This document shows, piece after piece, positions 49,201 through 62,600 of a stretch of 64,000 nucleotides of DNA. Under the pieces are notes generated by a model. That model did not search any database and was not told where the DNA came from. It was given only the letters and a program-made list of their open reading frames with translations. A program made the position numbers and the translations under genes. How positions within the stretch are numbered: position 1 is the first letter of the stretch; each line of letters opens with the position of its first letter. This DNA comes from Pectinophora gossypiella (Eukaryota > Arthropoda > Insecta > Lepidoptera > Gelechiidae). The stretch lies in NCBI RefSeq assembly GCF_024362695.1, contig NC_065404.1, positions 11,200,604 through 11,264,603 on the forward strand. Reading direction: 5' to 3'.

Positions 49201-50648
49201 CAAGATTTATGTCTCATATTCCTCTATAGCCAGTTATCTTAAATGTGTCGTCCCTGAACGTTATTACAAACACGGCTTGAATCGACAGAAATATCGCATG
49301 TGAAAATTTGATTTACCGTGTAGACAGCGCAACACTTTTTAACGTTATTATACATTGATTGTGCAGCAGACAATCTGATTATTTCTTTTATAGTTTTGTC
49401 GTGGAAAATTTTAACATATCTGTGAATACTAACGCTATTTTATTGATTTATACTGTAATAAGTACATCGGAATCGACGAGGTCTAAAATGAATGCAAAGT
49501 GATTTGTTTCTGTTTCAATGTCAACTACAATAGGAAGACAAACAAGAATTACCTAAAATATTCAATTAATCTTGAAGAATCCAGTCCATTTCAATATCAC
49601 GAGACCGGTAATCTATTCATTCTATCAAGATTCAGACGGATGACAGCATTTAAATAAATTACACATTGCAAATTATCATAAAATGATACAATTGAATTTA
49701 TTTCGATTATATGTAAATTCTGAAGAATTGATTCTTATAATGGATGCATGGCTGTTGTGGAGTGCGTCTGGTGGCGTGGTGACGTCAATAGAGCGTGTCG
49801 AAGGCGATCAAAGTGGTGGTTTTTGCCCGTCCACGTCTGCGATGGAGCGCGACTAGCCAGCCAAGGCCACGTCACGCAGCCCTGCTTTCCGCCTGTCCAT
49901 TGTACTGCGACCTTGGCTGAACGCAGTTTTTATCGTCCCTGTTCAAACCCTGCTCCACTTGATTACTGCCGGCCCAAGATAAGTTTGGCCAGTGACAACA
50001 AAAAGGGGCAACACGACCAATATTGCCTCCAGCTTGTTAAACAGTTTCTTTCCCAACTGTTTTACTTTCGAAAGGTCTTTGGATATGTACTTCCACTTCG
50101 ACTAATATGCCAATGTAACGATATTATCTCATTACGGTTCATTATGCTTAATAGTGTATAACGTATATTGCTCAAACTAGCTATAATGTCAAATCATGAA
50201 GACAAGCGAGAGTATCGGTGAAGGTAACGACACGAACAGTAATTGTTCTGAAGTGCAGCGTGTGTGCGACCTTACTTTGTTGTCAGTCGGACTAAATTCG
50301 ATCGAGACAAACCAAACCTTCAACGGAACATGCATTCACTTTCAACTCACATTTAGAACGGTGCAAGCGCAAAATACTTTTGTCTGAAATAAAATTTCGC
50401 CTTGGCTGATATTGTATTGCGTAAATTAATTTGGCAAATGTCATTTTCAGCAGGAGCTCCTTGATTTTCATCACGATCAAAATGATTTTTTCCTGCAACG
50501 TTACTTAGACTGTAGTGAAAGGTGTGGTTGAGTGGATGTCAGAGTTTTAACTAAGTACCTATACGAAAAATATTCTTGTAACGAACAACAAGCGTCTTGG
50601 CAGAAAACCATTTCGGTGCCTTCCAGTTGAGCTCATCGCATTCTTATT
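46261..50648. other. gene-free, AT-rich stretch
   Basis: A GC-rich island lies at about 48330-48600. A smaller one at about 49770-49930 carries CACGTCACGCAG and similar CRE-like sequence. No coding exon is recognised. Confidence 0.4.
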
Positions 50649-50720
50649 GTCTTGATAGCTCAGTGGTCAGAGCGCCCTCCGTATCGGTGGGAGGTCCCAG
50701 GTTCGAGTCCCGGTCAAGAC
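50649..50720 (+). other. tRNA-like sequence with intact A and B boxes
   Basis: These 72 nt fold as a cloverleaf. The acceptor stem GTCTTGA/TCAAGAC is a perfect 7 bp. The D stem is GCTC/GAGC with an AGTGGTCA loop. The T arm is CCAGG-TTCGAGT-CCCGG with one mismatch. The A box (TAGCTCAGTGGT) and B box (GGTTCGAGTCC) are consensus-like. The anticodon arm is abnormal: a CCCTC/GTGGG stem with a mismatch, and a CGTATCG loop lacking U at position 33. I therefore do not call a functional tRNA. It is better read as a tRNA pseudogene or the head of a tRNA-derived SINE. GC-rich sequence follows to about 50785. Confidence 0.7.
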
Positions 50721-50799
50721 CGCGGATGCGGTTGAGCGACCTGGCCGCACTATCGGCGCAATCCCACACTCAACTGCACTTTCATAAGAATATCTATTA

Positions 50800-52780
50800 T
50801 ATTATCATGATAAATTCTTCGATGGTAAGTTGATCGAATCGTTGGACGATCTCACAAAGGCCCCGCTCGACTGTTTTTTTCTCCCCTCCCTTGTTCACCC
50901 CCGCACCCGACCGCTCTCGCGAGATTCTTATTTAGATTCGCTTCCGTCTGATTGCTCTTGGTAATCTTTTCACTGGGTTATTGAATGTCTTCCCCGTGCG
51001 TGTCGAGCACCAAAGGAACCTACAAGCTGTCCCCGCCTCAAAAGAATCAGACGCCGATATCCTTTGAAGTCACCATTCTCAATTTCTTGTTTAATGCACA
51101 AATAAACGATGTCCATTTGCTTTGTGCTCGAGCAGTTATCGCTTTACAGTGGAATGCCATTTCCAACAAGTTTCTCTTCTGTCTTAGTTTGCTTATGAAT
51201 TTGATAGTGAAGTAATTTGACTGTGGTGTCCAGATAATTGATCTATTATGCAAATTGATCTATTATGAAACCCTTTCCGTTTAACTTCCTTAAGCTTTAG
51301 AAAAGCTTCACAGAAGTCAAAGTTTACTAGAAAGATTTGAAAAATGTCCTAGTTGTTTTGCTTAGTGACGGAAATATCGGGGGTAGACAAGGGAGTTTTG
51401 TTGTTTGATGGTTACAATGGAAAATTGTTGAGACGGCTATGAGCAAAGCGGTAATTGACACAATTCGCGCCCGCCGACTCCAGCGCGGCGACGTCGTCGC
51501 TGCAAGCTCAGTCGACCGCAGCACTTACATAATCATTGTTACACTTCCCTCTTACACTGCTCAATCCAATTTCACGCCAGGTTGTAATCGCCGTTCTTGT
51601 ACAAACTTTGATAACTACAAAAACATAATGGCACTCGACACCCGCGCGTCTTTCTTCAACAAAAACTGTGTCAACAAGAAATTGGAACAAATTCAGAATG
51701 TGTTGTTTTTGTTACTAAGCCAATGATGTCCGAGTCAATAGAGAGATGCCGAGATAAAAACACTGTTGCATCCACTATGTCGAAAATAAAATTTGAAGAT
51801 TTATGCATGCCGTGGAGCGAGACGTCGTCGGTTGCCGCACCCACGCTATTTTCATCCGAGTTGCTTTAAATAGCACATTGCCATAGGATTTGGTTTCACG
51901 AGATTTCCCCGTTCCCGGTTTTGAGCTGTCACTTTTTGTACCGTGTTTATAATAGGTAGAGTTTGGAGTTAAATAGTTTCATCACTCAGCCATACAAGAA
52001 ATCTGACAATATTATGTAAGTTTATATTGCAGTACGATAGTTGTAGCCGTAATACATATAGTTATACCGGAATATAATTATAACACGACTCCAGTTTAAT
52101 GACATGATGACTAAACTAATCTGCTTAAATAATTATAAATACACCAAAGCATTTTCATACTTAATAACTTTTCGCAATTATATTGTCGTTGTTTAAATAC
52201 ATACTTAATACGACATTTTTATTAATGTATTTTAATACGTTTTGCCGCTCAAGAGTATTGTAACTTACTTAAAGCTACAATAAGTTGATTTTGCAATGAA
52301 ATAAAAACCATTAGAACAATCTTACTGCGACATATAGACGATTTTGCTTCCAATACTAAAGGTGTTTAGGAAGGTTTTGTAGGTTTTTGGTTAGAATAGA
52401 CATGCTCTGGCTAGTTAAGGGCATCATTTGTCCTTCGAACACCATAGCAACATTATACAGGTTTTCCCCAACAGAATACCAACCCACTATTCCATTTGTT
52501 AATTAGGTGGCAAACAGGCAGAAATAGTGACGCAGACGTAAGTGTATACACACAAACTGTCATACTATTTCTATTTATGATATTCATTTAAACGGTAAAA
52601 CAAACGATATAAAAGTTTATGAATTGTTTGTTTCTAATTAGGTGTCAATATTAGTACATAAGTATTCATTGTTAGGGCAACGAGGCAGCAGGTTTGCGGG
52701 GATGATCTTCAAATTCACAGTAGAGGTACCGAGCCAGCGATTAATTTTAAAACTTTCATAATAGCTACTTCCTCTTGCGC
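50800..52780. other. gene-free stretch upstream of the mbl exon
   Basis: Mostly AT-rich sequence with a short GC-rich patch at about 51460-51520. No coding sequence is recognised. Confidence 0.4.
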
Positions 52781-53084
52781 ACCTTCATAGTCAACTTGAA
52801 GTTTTGCTGGCAAATAACCCTAGCGACGGACTGGGCCGGCTGTCAGCGCCGCCCCGGTCTGGTGCGTGTATGTAGCGCGGGCCTAAGAGCGGCCGCCGCG
52901 CTTGCTAACCCGGTAGCCGCTTGTGCTTGGCTCCGGGGCCGACCGCCCGGAGAGTAACCAGTGTGTTTTGTTGTTCGCAGAGTTGAGCCCGCACCAACCC
53001 GGCTTGCTCGCTGACCGCCGAGCCGCTAATCTCGCTTTTTTCGCGCCCCACCGTCGCTCGCCCAGACCCGCACCGGCCGCCGCA

Positions 53085-53117
53085 ATGCTCGCGCACCAAG
53101 CACCGCTCGCCCACTAA
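53085..53117 (+). other. upstream ORF 1 in the mbl leader
   Basis: An ATG at 53085 opens a 10-codon frame (MLAHQAPLAH) that ends at TAA 53115-53117, all within the presumed leader. It could reduce ribosome flow to the main start. Confidence 0.4.
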
Positions 53118-53383
53118 ACTCAACCGTCAACGATAAGAAAGCGTGTGATAATAATAATAATTTAATACTTGCCTAAATAAGCTTGCAACGTCGGTGTCTT
53201 TATTTAACTTAATAGTAAGATTAATCAGTTAGAGTTAAATCCGCGTGTGGCCCCGGTCCGCGTGTCGTGCAGCTCGCGAGTTAGTTGAGCAGTGTGTGGT
53301 AGTGAGGGTGCGCGCGGGCAGATCGCAGCATACTCGCAGCCGACGGACGACGTGAGCGCGGCCGCGCTCGGCCCTCGCCGCCT

Positions 53384-53407
53384 ATGCGCCGCACTCGCAC
53401 AGCGTAA
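53384..53407 (+). other. upstream ORF 2 in the mbl leader
   Basis: An ATG at 53384 opens a 7-codon frame (MRRTRTA) that ends at TAA 53405-53407, 34 nt before the main ATG. The spacing is short for efficient re-initiation. Confidence 0.4.
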
Positions 53408-53441
53408 CGCGTGCGACTCCCGCCCGACCACAGTGCCAACG

Positions 53442-53630
53442 ATGGCCACCATGGTGAACATGAATAGCCTCCTGAACGGCAAAGACTCTCGCTGGCTGCA
53501 ACTCGAAGTGTGCCGCGAATTCCAACGGAATAAGTGCTCGCGACCGGACACCGAGTGCAAGTTCGCGCATCCCCCGGCCACCGTCGAAGTGCAGAATGGA
53601 AGGGTCACCGCCTGCTACGACAGTATTAAG
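53442..53630 (+). CDS. mbl: muscleblind, first coding exon (partial gene)
   Basis: This exon encodes the first 63 residues of Muscleblind, an RNA-binding splicing regulator that recognises YGCY motifs and acts in muscle and neuronal maturation. The start MATMVNMNSLLNGKDSRWLQ and the segment LEVCREFQRNKC match the fly and vertebrate family almost exactly. The first CCCH finger is complete: C24-x7-C32-x6-C39-x3-H43, followed by HPPATVEVQNGRVTACYDS. The exon ends in phase 0 at K63, with donor AAG|GTAAGT at 53630/53631. Family knowledge predicts the next exon to begin with the second finger (GRCNRE...), which is not in this window. The ATG at 53442 is the first in frame after a stop at 53286. A second ATG at 53451 (M4) has the stronger context CCACCATGG and could also be used. 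GC-rich codon use contrasts with the AT-rich surroundings. Confidence 0.97.
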
Positions 53631-56600
53631 GTAAGTTTCGACGACAATTTTTTCTGTAAATAAGTATTCTCCTATTTAAATAAGCTCGAATAGTTAAGGA
53701 TCACACATATTTGTGTTTTTCCGTTGCGACGGAACAAGAAACAACCCCTCGAGGCGACATTTTGCCGCCGCCATTCGAGCGCCGACCTCAATCCCAAGGC
53801 TAACGTGGAGTGACGTCACCCGCGCCGTCGTCGTCTACCATTGTATGGGAATTGGCATCGCGCTAACATAATGAGACGGCAGGATGACTCGACGCCTTGC
53901 TTGTATCAGCTATTTGGTATATATCTGACATGCATATGTATACAAAGTATACCTAATTACCTACACGGCATAGCGCATATATCTACCTAATAGCGCCTCA
54001 AAATAGTTTGCTCGATAAGCACCACCATCACTCATTCTAGATTTTCGGTATTATATGGCTTAACAACGGAAAATATTTTGAGACAGTTACATAAATAGAT
54101 AGGTACAGATAATGCAAACTTTGTGGAAATATTTGTAAATTCATATAGCTACTAGTAGGTATGTTTATCAGTTATAAAACAGATTTTTTTTCTTTTAACA
54201 TATAGTGTTTATCGGTCAGCTTGCAGTCGAATTATGTGATACGACGTTATCAGCGCGGTCGAATGGCGTGATAACGTGTTTTGGCCAACGCGAATGGCTC
54301 ACAGGCGATAAAAATTAAAACCGACATGTAACATGCATAGCACACCCATTGTCCAATACACTGACACACCTCGAATCAGATACCGATCTTTTATGTCGTA
54401 TATTTTAATTGGAACATGTAAAGCACAGTTACTCTTTGGCCGTGGTACAAAACATACAAACCGTTCATTCGCTTTCAACACAACACGATCAAATGACTGC
54501 AATCATTGTCTGATTTAAGTATTTCTGTGAAATTCTCAATATTATAACAAATCGTTCTCTAAACAAAGAAAAATTGAGATAAATAAAAGGCACTTTCTCA
54601 TTTCTTAATATTTCCCTTCGTATTTTCCTTTGATGCTCGACTGAATAACGCGATCAAGAGATAAAACGCACCGGGATCGGAGCAGCGGGGCTCGCTCGCT
54701 CGGCAGAGATTTCACGACTCCCTCTCGCGGTTGATCGCGATTCAAAATGCCGGTGTCCGCGTGGCTCGCATTACTCTGCCGACGACGTCGCCGCGGGCTC
54801 CGCTGCAAGCAAGTTCCACGTCATTCGCCGTGAGCAATGAACGTCATACGCATATCCCGCTCACCGGTCTAACCCGCTCGTTTCCTAACTTCATGTATTT
54901 TTAATACCTCCCACAGTTTGACGATAAGTCACTGCTATAGCTTGTTTTCATATCGAAATTGGCAACGTTCCATGTTTCCGCGGTGCAAGCGATATTTTAC
55001 GTTTTTATCTGATCGGCCAATTAAAAAAGATGAGACGAACTATTTCGACATTCCAGCAATATTTTGCAATACTCACGCGTGATGAATGTCGTGTGCACGA
55101 GTCGATCGTACCTATACGAGATCAGGGCGGTAATTCGCTTAGAGCTGGGAATCATGTTTAGTCCGAGACGCTAAACAATGGGCGGGCGGCGTGCATTGTG
55201 CGGGCTTTGTGCTTCGCGGTATCGTACCATCGCGTCGGCACATTCCACACAATGCCGACGTTGAGCTCCCGCACCACACTACCATGCCGTCGACGAAGAC
55301 AGCTTATCTCGTCGCCTCCTGCATCCACTAGCACATAAACTTAAAACACATAAGTACTTAGGTATTGTCACAAAATATAGTCTTATATATTTTGATTCTC
55401 TATAAAAGATCCGGAAAGACTAAGAAATTTAAAAATGTAAATGTATCCCACAAGTGTGCTCTAAAATCGTCTACGTCTAGAATCTGAGATAAAACCGCAC
55501 GCGAACGGTGCCGGTGGCTCAAGGAAACTTTAAATAATCCCCAGGAGAATGTGAAATAGTGCAGCTCACGTCTCTCTCGCACTAATCTGCTCGATAAAAA
55601 GCATCGCTGTGGCGAACGCGCTTATATTGTTGACCGACGATGGAACGTCCCGAAAAAGTAAACAGCTTTGTCTGCGCTCAACCACTCATATGAAGCACCG
55701 CTGAGTTCATACCATCTAATCGAGAAAGGACACACTTTGCTTATTAACAATTTCATCTAAAGCATTTTGAAACAACGTAATGTAAGTGCAGAGATTGTTT
55801 ACTGATCTTGTCTCGATTTCCTGGAATGATCCGCTCTTCCTTAATTGCCACAAGACACATTTAGAGGTGTTAGCGTGGCAATGATTGCGTCTTCGCGAAA
55901 GTTGTCTTCGGCGCGTAATCGAGTCCTTATCAAACAAAACCGCGTCGCGACGCGCCCGCCGCTCCACATCGCGAAATGTCTCCCGTGATTAAGCCTTCAA
56001 TTACGCGATATGACGAGGGGGTCATATTTGATTAGGCTACGTGTTGTGTTGATTAAACCGAGCTTATTGCCGTATTCAGTTAACTTCACCCACGCATGTA
56101 ATATCCACCTATGAACGATCCGACATCGATTGTCAAACCGGATTTTGGAACCTCTCTTTGGCTCGAAGGTGATCATCAATTTTGGATGACACTTTAAAGG
56201 GACATGAATCATGGGTTTGCGTGCATTACGAACTGGGTTTATAGCCATTCGTATATTGATTACAGTTTACAGGCAACATTATTCTGTATTTGCGTTCAGT
56301 TTATAGGTACACTGACTACGTATGAAACGTTGCATCAGGTTACTAAACTCGTAGATGGTGTCATGCGTTTATAACGTCTCTTTTAAGTCGCAGAAGTGGT
56401 TTTTGCCAGACTAGTCACCATTCGCATACCATTCCGGATGCATTGTATCACCTTTACGCTAATCTCAGACAGTTTTTTTCCTGTAAATTGGTTCCATACA
56501 TAAACTTGTGCCTGTGGTATCTAGGCACCGCGCTACACAAAAAGTTTATTTAGTGTCGTAATATTGAAATCACCAATTTTATGTTTACCTAGACGTGAAG

Positions 56601-59600
56601 CCAAAACTAGTTTATTTTTTTATTTACAATCATGGTCCCTCGTGGTCGCGTGTTGGACGGGTCGCGTGACACCTGATCGGATTAATTCTATATTCACTTT
56701 TAAATTCAAATATTGTACCTAATTCCCCACATTATATATAATTTGGGTATTTATATTCAAACCCGTAGCATTCTGTATAATATTACAAAAATAATTGGTA
56801 ACGTAAACTCACAAGTAGCTATCCATCGAACAACTTTGTAAAACTTTCCTTCCCGCTTTCGCGAAGCTTTCTTAATAATGATGTGGGTTTCCTGAATGAA
56901 ACGTGCGTAATAACTTCAATAATTTTGATTAAATAAACTTCCTTGGGAATCCGTATGAAAGTCAATCATGTCAGAACTAATTTACGAGATAAATGTCTTG
57001 CAAAGATGCCGTTAAGTACGCTTTGCCGCCGTAATTGAGCCCAATTAGATTCTGACCAATTCAGGAAACCGTTGAATATCATTAGTCTTCATTGTCGCAT
57101 TGTATTCTGTACATAGGCATGGCGTGATATTATGTTAGACGATTGTACTTTTATTGGATCCGGAAATGTTGCTAACCTCATAAATTAGGAAGATGAATAC
57201 GTAACAGAAGAGTAAAGTTCTCAAACGGCACAAGTGAAAGTGTGTGTAGGCAGCTGTGAACCGTGCAGTTAACGCCATACGTGGGCTGTGATAGATGCAC
57301 CGACTGCGGCGGCGCCGACTCGCCCGACTGCTCGAAATAGGATATGGTCGGCCCGTTCACCCACGCCGGCACTTTCATCGGTTTGCACATCGTCTGCGCA
57401 AGATCAATTATATACTCTTACATCGGGAAGAAACTGGTTATTGGGATCAAAGTTCACAGCCAAGTAAGCTGCGTTATGTTATGCAACATGTGGAGTCCAA
57501 AATTTGCGTTCAAAGTCGCGCGTCGCCTTCCTCACTTCTTGGAAACTGTAAATCGCTTTCAGCCAGCTAAGTACTCGACGGGTTACTGAACAAATTGCTA
57601 AACTTCCTGTTGTACATTTTATTATTAGCTCATAGGTACATCGTTTTCCTTGAATAAAATATACGAGTGAATTATAGCATAATAATTCAGTTTTAATGAA
57701 ACTGGGTTAAAATGGTGTATAAATAATAGAACTCCTTTGACAAACCTTAGCACTTTAGTAGATGGCAAATGAGCTAAACTACAGCAATCAAATCGGCTGC
57801 AAAGGCTATCGGTTTAGCCCTCTTGAGGGGTTTTGAAAAGCCGCCGACCAAGAGTTTGGAACACTGGGAGTGTTCAAAGCTGGCAGTAATCTCGCTCCAG
57901 CTTTGTTTGAGTTGTTGCACAGGTTTTGAACTTTGCGAGTCGCTCCCCTGCCGTTCAATCATTGATGATTCTTTCTGTCAATGTTTATTCGCCGAAATAA
58001 GTCGACTGCATCACGGCACAGCCGCCAGTTGACATTAATCCTTCAAAGCTACGAGCTTTTTGTCGGCTTGAACTCTACATTTAGACCGAATCTGCTCTCA
58101 CGTCCAATTAACTATGCTTCTTTTTACATTGCGCTGCATTTATTAAAAGCATATTGAATTCGTAGTCGGAACTGGCAGACCAAATTGATTTGATCCCATA
58201 AAAGGGGTTATTAATTTAACGTAAGAGACAAAACAAGGTCACCGCTCTCAAACGCTCCGAGATTGTCCGTAAGCCGCACATTAGGCTGGTAGACGCGACC
58301 GAGACGGCGAGCTCCGGTCGAATAGCAGCCCTCGCTATATGATTTATGTGCATGTACTTACGTACGTACCTCGTATAGTCGCTTCTACGAGTATTCCTCC
58401 AATCTTGGCCTCCAACCGCAATGACGAGAAATCAACTTCGGAATGCGGGCTAGCTTTACGAGTAGATGGTATTACGCACGATCCGTAAATAACAACTCAG
58501 TGGCAGAAAGTAATTCGGGAATTTGGTAAATTTTATTATGTTCTAAATTTAATCGTGCAAATGCGCACCCCTCAACAACCTGGTGTTGTGCTAGCGAACG
58601 CCCAGTGTTCATTAACTTTGTGCAGTGTGGCACTCGTCGCGTGCTATCGTTTGCATTAGTTTTTTAAAAATCACTTATTCTGACCTGGATTGAACGCCAG
58701 CCGGCTTCAAGTAATTGCCGCATAAATTGTCGTTCTCGATTTTAATTGTGCCGGCGTGCAGCGGGAACAATTAAATCTATTGTGAACGCATTTGAATATT
58801 TTTGGAACTTACATTAGGAATGTAAACAAACGCACACGATATCGTGATTGAAATTACAGCCGAGAAAAGTTACTTTCAACAAATCTTCATAAAGTGGATC
58901 TCACAAGCGCAAAGTGCAAACATAAATTTCATCAGTTGTAATAATGTTAAATTATGGCTCACAGTTTTCCTGCTATAATGAAATGCTATTCATATTTCAC
59001 AAAGCAAATGAAGCAATCAGAAGTCATTAACCGGCCGGGAACGCACCGAGAGCCCATTTTGCGGTTACATTATTAAGATCCCTAGCTCCGTATCCAGGGT
59101 AAGCAGTTACGCAGTTATAAATAACAGAATTTAATAAGATGTCCAACTTTCACATCGCGTGATAAGTGGGGTGTCACGTTCCGTTCGCTCTCGGATTTCG
59201 CCATTCGCCGCTCAAATTGCACTCACAGTACTAGCGCGGCGTGGCTGCGCGCTCCTTGCACTCGCTGACAACTCGATATTACATTACAACACTATTGTCT
59301 CACCAAATTTACTCGGAAAATTTAATTACTTTCAATCCAAACGAGTGTCTTGCGAAAACTTCGCAATTATCTATCGCCATAAATTCACTGCCGGTAAACA
59401 CTGCTAAATTCCAGAGCTATAAAGTCTTACAACCGTAGCCGCTGAATTCGTGCTTTCTAAAAACGTCAGTCTCTAAATTTAATCTTTCCACCGAGCGCAG
59501 AGCGAGGATGAAAAATACTGTCGTACCGTGTCCATTAGGCAAAGTATATTTTTAGATAGTGCTCTCAACTTCACATAAACTTTCATTCCACTTTCAGTTG

Positions 59601-62600
59601 ATACTTTCTGTCTTAGTGCTGGGTTGCACGAGTTGCGCCAAACGTTCTCGATATAACTATTTGTAGTACAATAACTGCGCAGCATACCGTGACAAAATGA
59701 AATCGATTGTGCAGCCCACGCAGACAAACTTTGAGCTTGCTAGGTTATAAATAAGTAATTGAAAACAAAGAGAAATTCTAAGCACTAAAACCATTATTTT
59801 TCATTAGAAACAACTAGAAACAGTAATTTCAAAAGTTTTCCTCTTATTTTTATTTTTTTACGGAGCAACGACATTCGTAATTTAGCTAAGCAAAATCGGA
59901 TAGACTATTCTCACTTAGCTACGGCGTTTCAAGAGTCGTCAATAAAAAATACCACGAATCGTTCGCGAATGAGAAGGGGCGGCGTGCGGCGCATTCCTAC
60001 ATGCCGCGCATTTCCATCCGATATTGCGCCGCCATTATGCCCTCCTCTGTACCCCTCCCGCACCACTCCGCCGCCCTTTAATTAAACGGTGAGGCCCGAG
60101 AGACACGTCTCCTCCACCAACGTGGAAAATCACGTAAATAGCTCCAAAGTTGCTCCACGCGTTTTCGTCCACTTCCCGATAAGAAACTTGTTTGACTTTC
60201 CGTATTTGCACTCCATAACTCTTAGTTCACGGCAGTTAGTTTCACTAGTTTTGCTTTTCTATATACATTATGCTGCGCTGTAATTTATGCGTCAATATCC
60301 TTTTTCAAAGAACTGAATATTAAACATTTTAGTGTGATAGTGGAAATTAGTAGCGTACTCGAGTAAAATACCATTCATATTATTTAAAGCTTGTTCACCA
60401 CGTTGTTTCCATAGCAATGGCTAGGTGAAACAATGCGTATAATTCGACGACATTAACCTCCTTTCTCGACACATCCGAGTAATAAAATAAAGACGATTCC
60501 AACAGGGACCGAAATGTAATGCTACCAAGTTTTTGGCAGTATTTCTTGGGACAGCCTCTAGGTAAAAACACCAAGTTTTTTCATGTACTGAAATGTTGTT
60601 TGTTTTGTCTGCGAAATAAAACCAATCCTGTTTTAGAGTGAATATCAAAACAATATTCTACATTTTACCACTGATTTCGTCTTTCTGAGTTTATTAGAAA
60701 TACAAATCACTTTTTGGCTGAATGTTTTAAATAAATTTTAATATATCTTTCTGTGAGGCAAGTTCTATAGCATTATTGTAGCAGGACAGTCTATCAAAAT
60801 CCTGGCGTTTGGCTACTCCGTCGTAACGGCGCTTCCGAGGCCCGCATCGGGTATCGGGCGTAATGAGCGCGACTTATCTACGCTCATTTGCATGCGCCGC
60901 GTATCAGTCCCGACCTTGGCAACTCCACACCTTGCATCACGCCATAAGTGCCGAATTTACACTAGCCACACGGTTACGTCACTCGTCTGGTCTCTCGATA
61001 GCGAAAGTACACACACCCGTTATACCGTCTAGCGTCTAGCCCTACACGGGGGCAGACGGAAGCGCCGGCTTCCAAGCAAACAGAATCAAGTTCCCGACCA
61101 AACATAACTGTACTTATTGATTAGCTCTCAAGTTCTGTTGGATAGATAAGCCAATAATATTAGTCTTGCGTTTTCTACGAATTGGACTTGACTTGCATTG
61201 TTTATATACCTACTGACTGTATATACGAAACTTATTATAATAGGTACTTGAAAACAGATAATCATTACAGGAAAACTACTTATTCGTTGGAATACTCTGG
61301 AAGTTGCAATCAATTCTCTGAATCTGAATTTCTAAAGGGTTGGTAGCAATGCGTCGGCTGCTGCTGAGTGCTGACTAGGTCTAATCAATTAGCATCACAC
61401 AAGTCTTGTTGAATCCCACACTCGCACTAACTACTCTGTTCAAAATCAACTCAGTTGGGGTCGAGTAACGAAGTAAATGGAACTGTCTTATCCCCTTTAG
61501 AGAAGGTCAGGAAACTTTTCAGCTTGCTAGCTTAGTGTGTCAAACCGACGGACTTCAATTAACGTAAATTATTTCCTCTTTATACGCATGCGGTGATGAC
61601 ATAAGAAGTGATTGTTAAGGACAATTGTAACTCACGATTTCCATTAAATGTTACGTTGCGTAAACAAACATTAAACTCCATGACATTTATGCGATAACAC
61701 TTCTACCGTAGAAAGCGACGCATCAGCGTAAAATAGCTCCTAGAACAATAGAGTGGCGTTTTGCTCATCAGTCGATACTTTTGCCGCGATGGTATCGGCG
61801 ACTGCCCGTTACACTCTCGGAGCAGATCGTTATCCGCACTTAGGTTGCCGCTCCCGACTCGCTGAATAACTCGGATCGACAGGCAATCGGTTCACGAAAG
61901 TGCATTTTCAGCCCGAGGCGGAACTCGCCGGCGCGCCGCTACGCTTTTGCCCCGGCGACGCTTTACATGACAATTGCGATGTCCCTGGGGCGGCGTCGCG
62001 ACTCTCAGCTGCTCCACTGCCACTCCCGCTATCTCGCCATTTCTCTCTTTGCCCTCTACGTTCCATTATCGAATATATTACAAAAATAAAATAAGAATAG
62101 CTAAATTGTCTCAATCTTTTTTCTCGGTAATGTGAAGAGAAAGTTTTAAGTACCTACATAAATTCATATAATAAGTGAAAGGCGTGAAAGCCTAACACGA
62201 CGAAACAATACATAACGAATGCAATGGCTTGTTGTATAGCTGGCGAAAAATGCGTTTCTGCTCCGAGTGGTCAATAAGAGTCAGGAAGGAGCTTGGGCCG
62301 TTCTTTCGCAACTCAGTTTGCATAATTGAATACGTTCGCCAGTCGCGTCACGCACCGCCTCCACCCGACTTAGCATCCTTAATTGCCCTACGTATTATTT
62401 GCCAATTAAAGTAAATTCTCATCGTGAACGTGACGTGAAACCCATACGATTTCGCGGCAAAGAGATCCTCTCCCCAGACACTCCTAAATTTATTAAATGC
62501 AAATAAGCCCACCGCTAAGCCGGTCGCTACGTCGATTGGTGTAGCGAACAGTTCATGCTCAGCTCACGCGAATGTACAATCAACGAATTCAGTGGTCAAT

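Larger units (their letters stand above)
52780..53441 (+). promoter_or_regulatory. mbl: mbl leader region: GC-rich block, candidate 3' splice site, 5' UTR
   Basis: A GC-rich block (52820-52950) leads into TGTGTTTTGTTGTTCGCAG|AG, a good 3' splice site at 52980/52981. If it is used, the mbl exon is 52981-53630 (650 nt). The block could instead be a promoter with a start site downstream. In the mbl frame a TGA at 53286-53288 closes the upstream frame, and no in-frame ATG lies before 53442. Two short upstream ORFs are present. Confidence 0.5.

Noticed and set aside
53292..53441. N-terminal extension of the muscleblind frame by 50 residues
   Set aside because: The extension starts at GTG with no in-frame ATG and has no family counterpart. 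The family N-terminus starts at the ATG at 53442.
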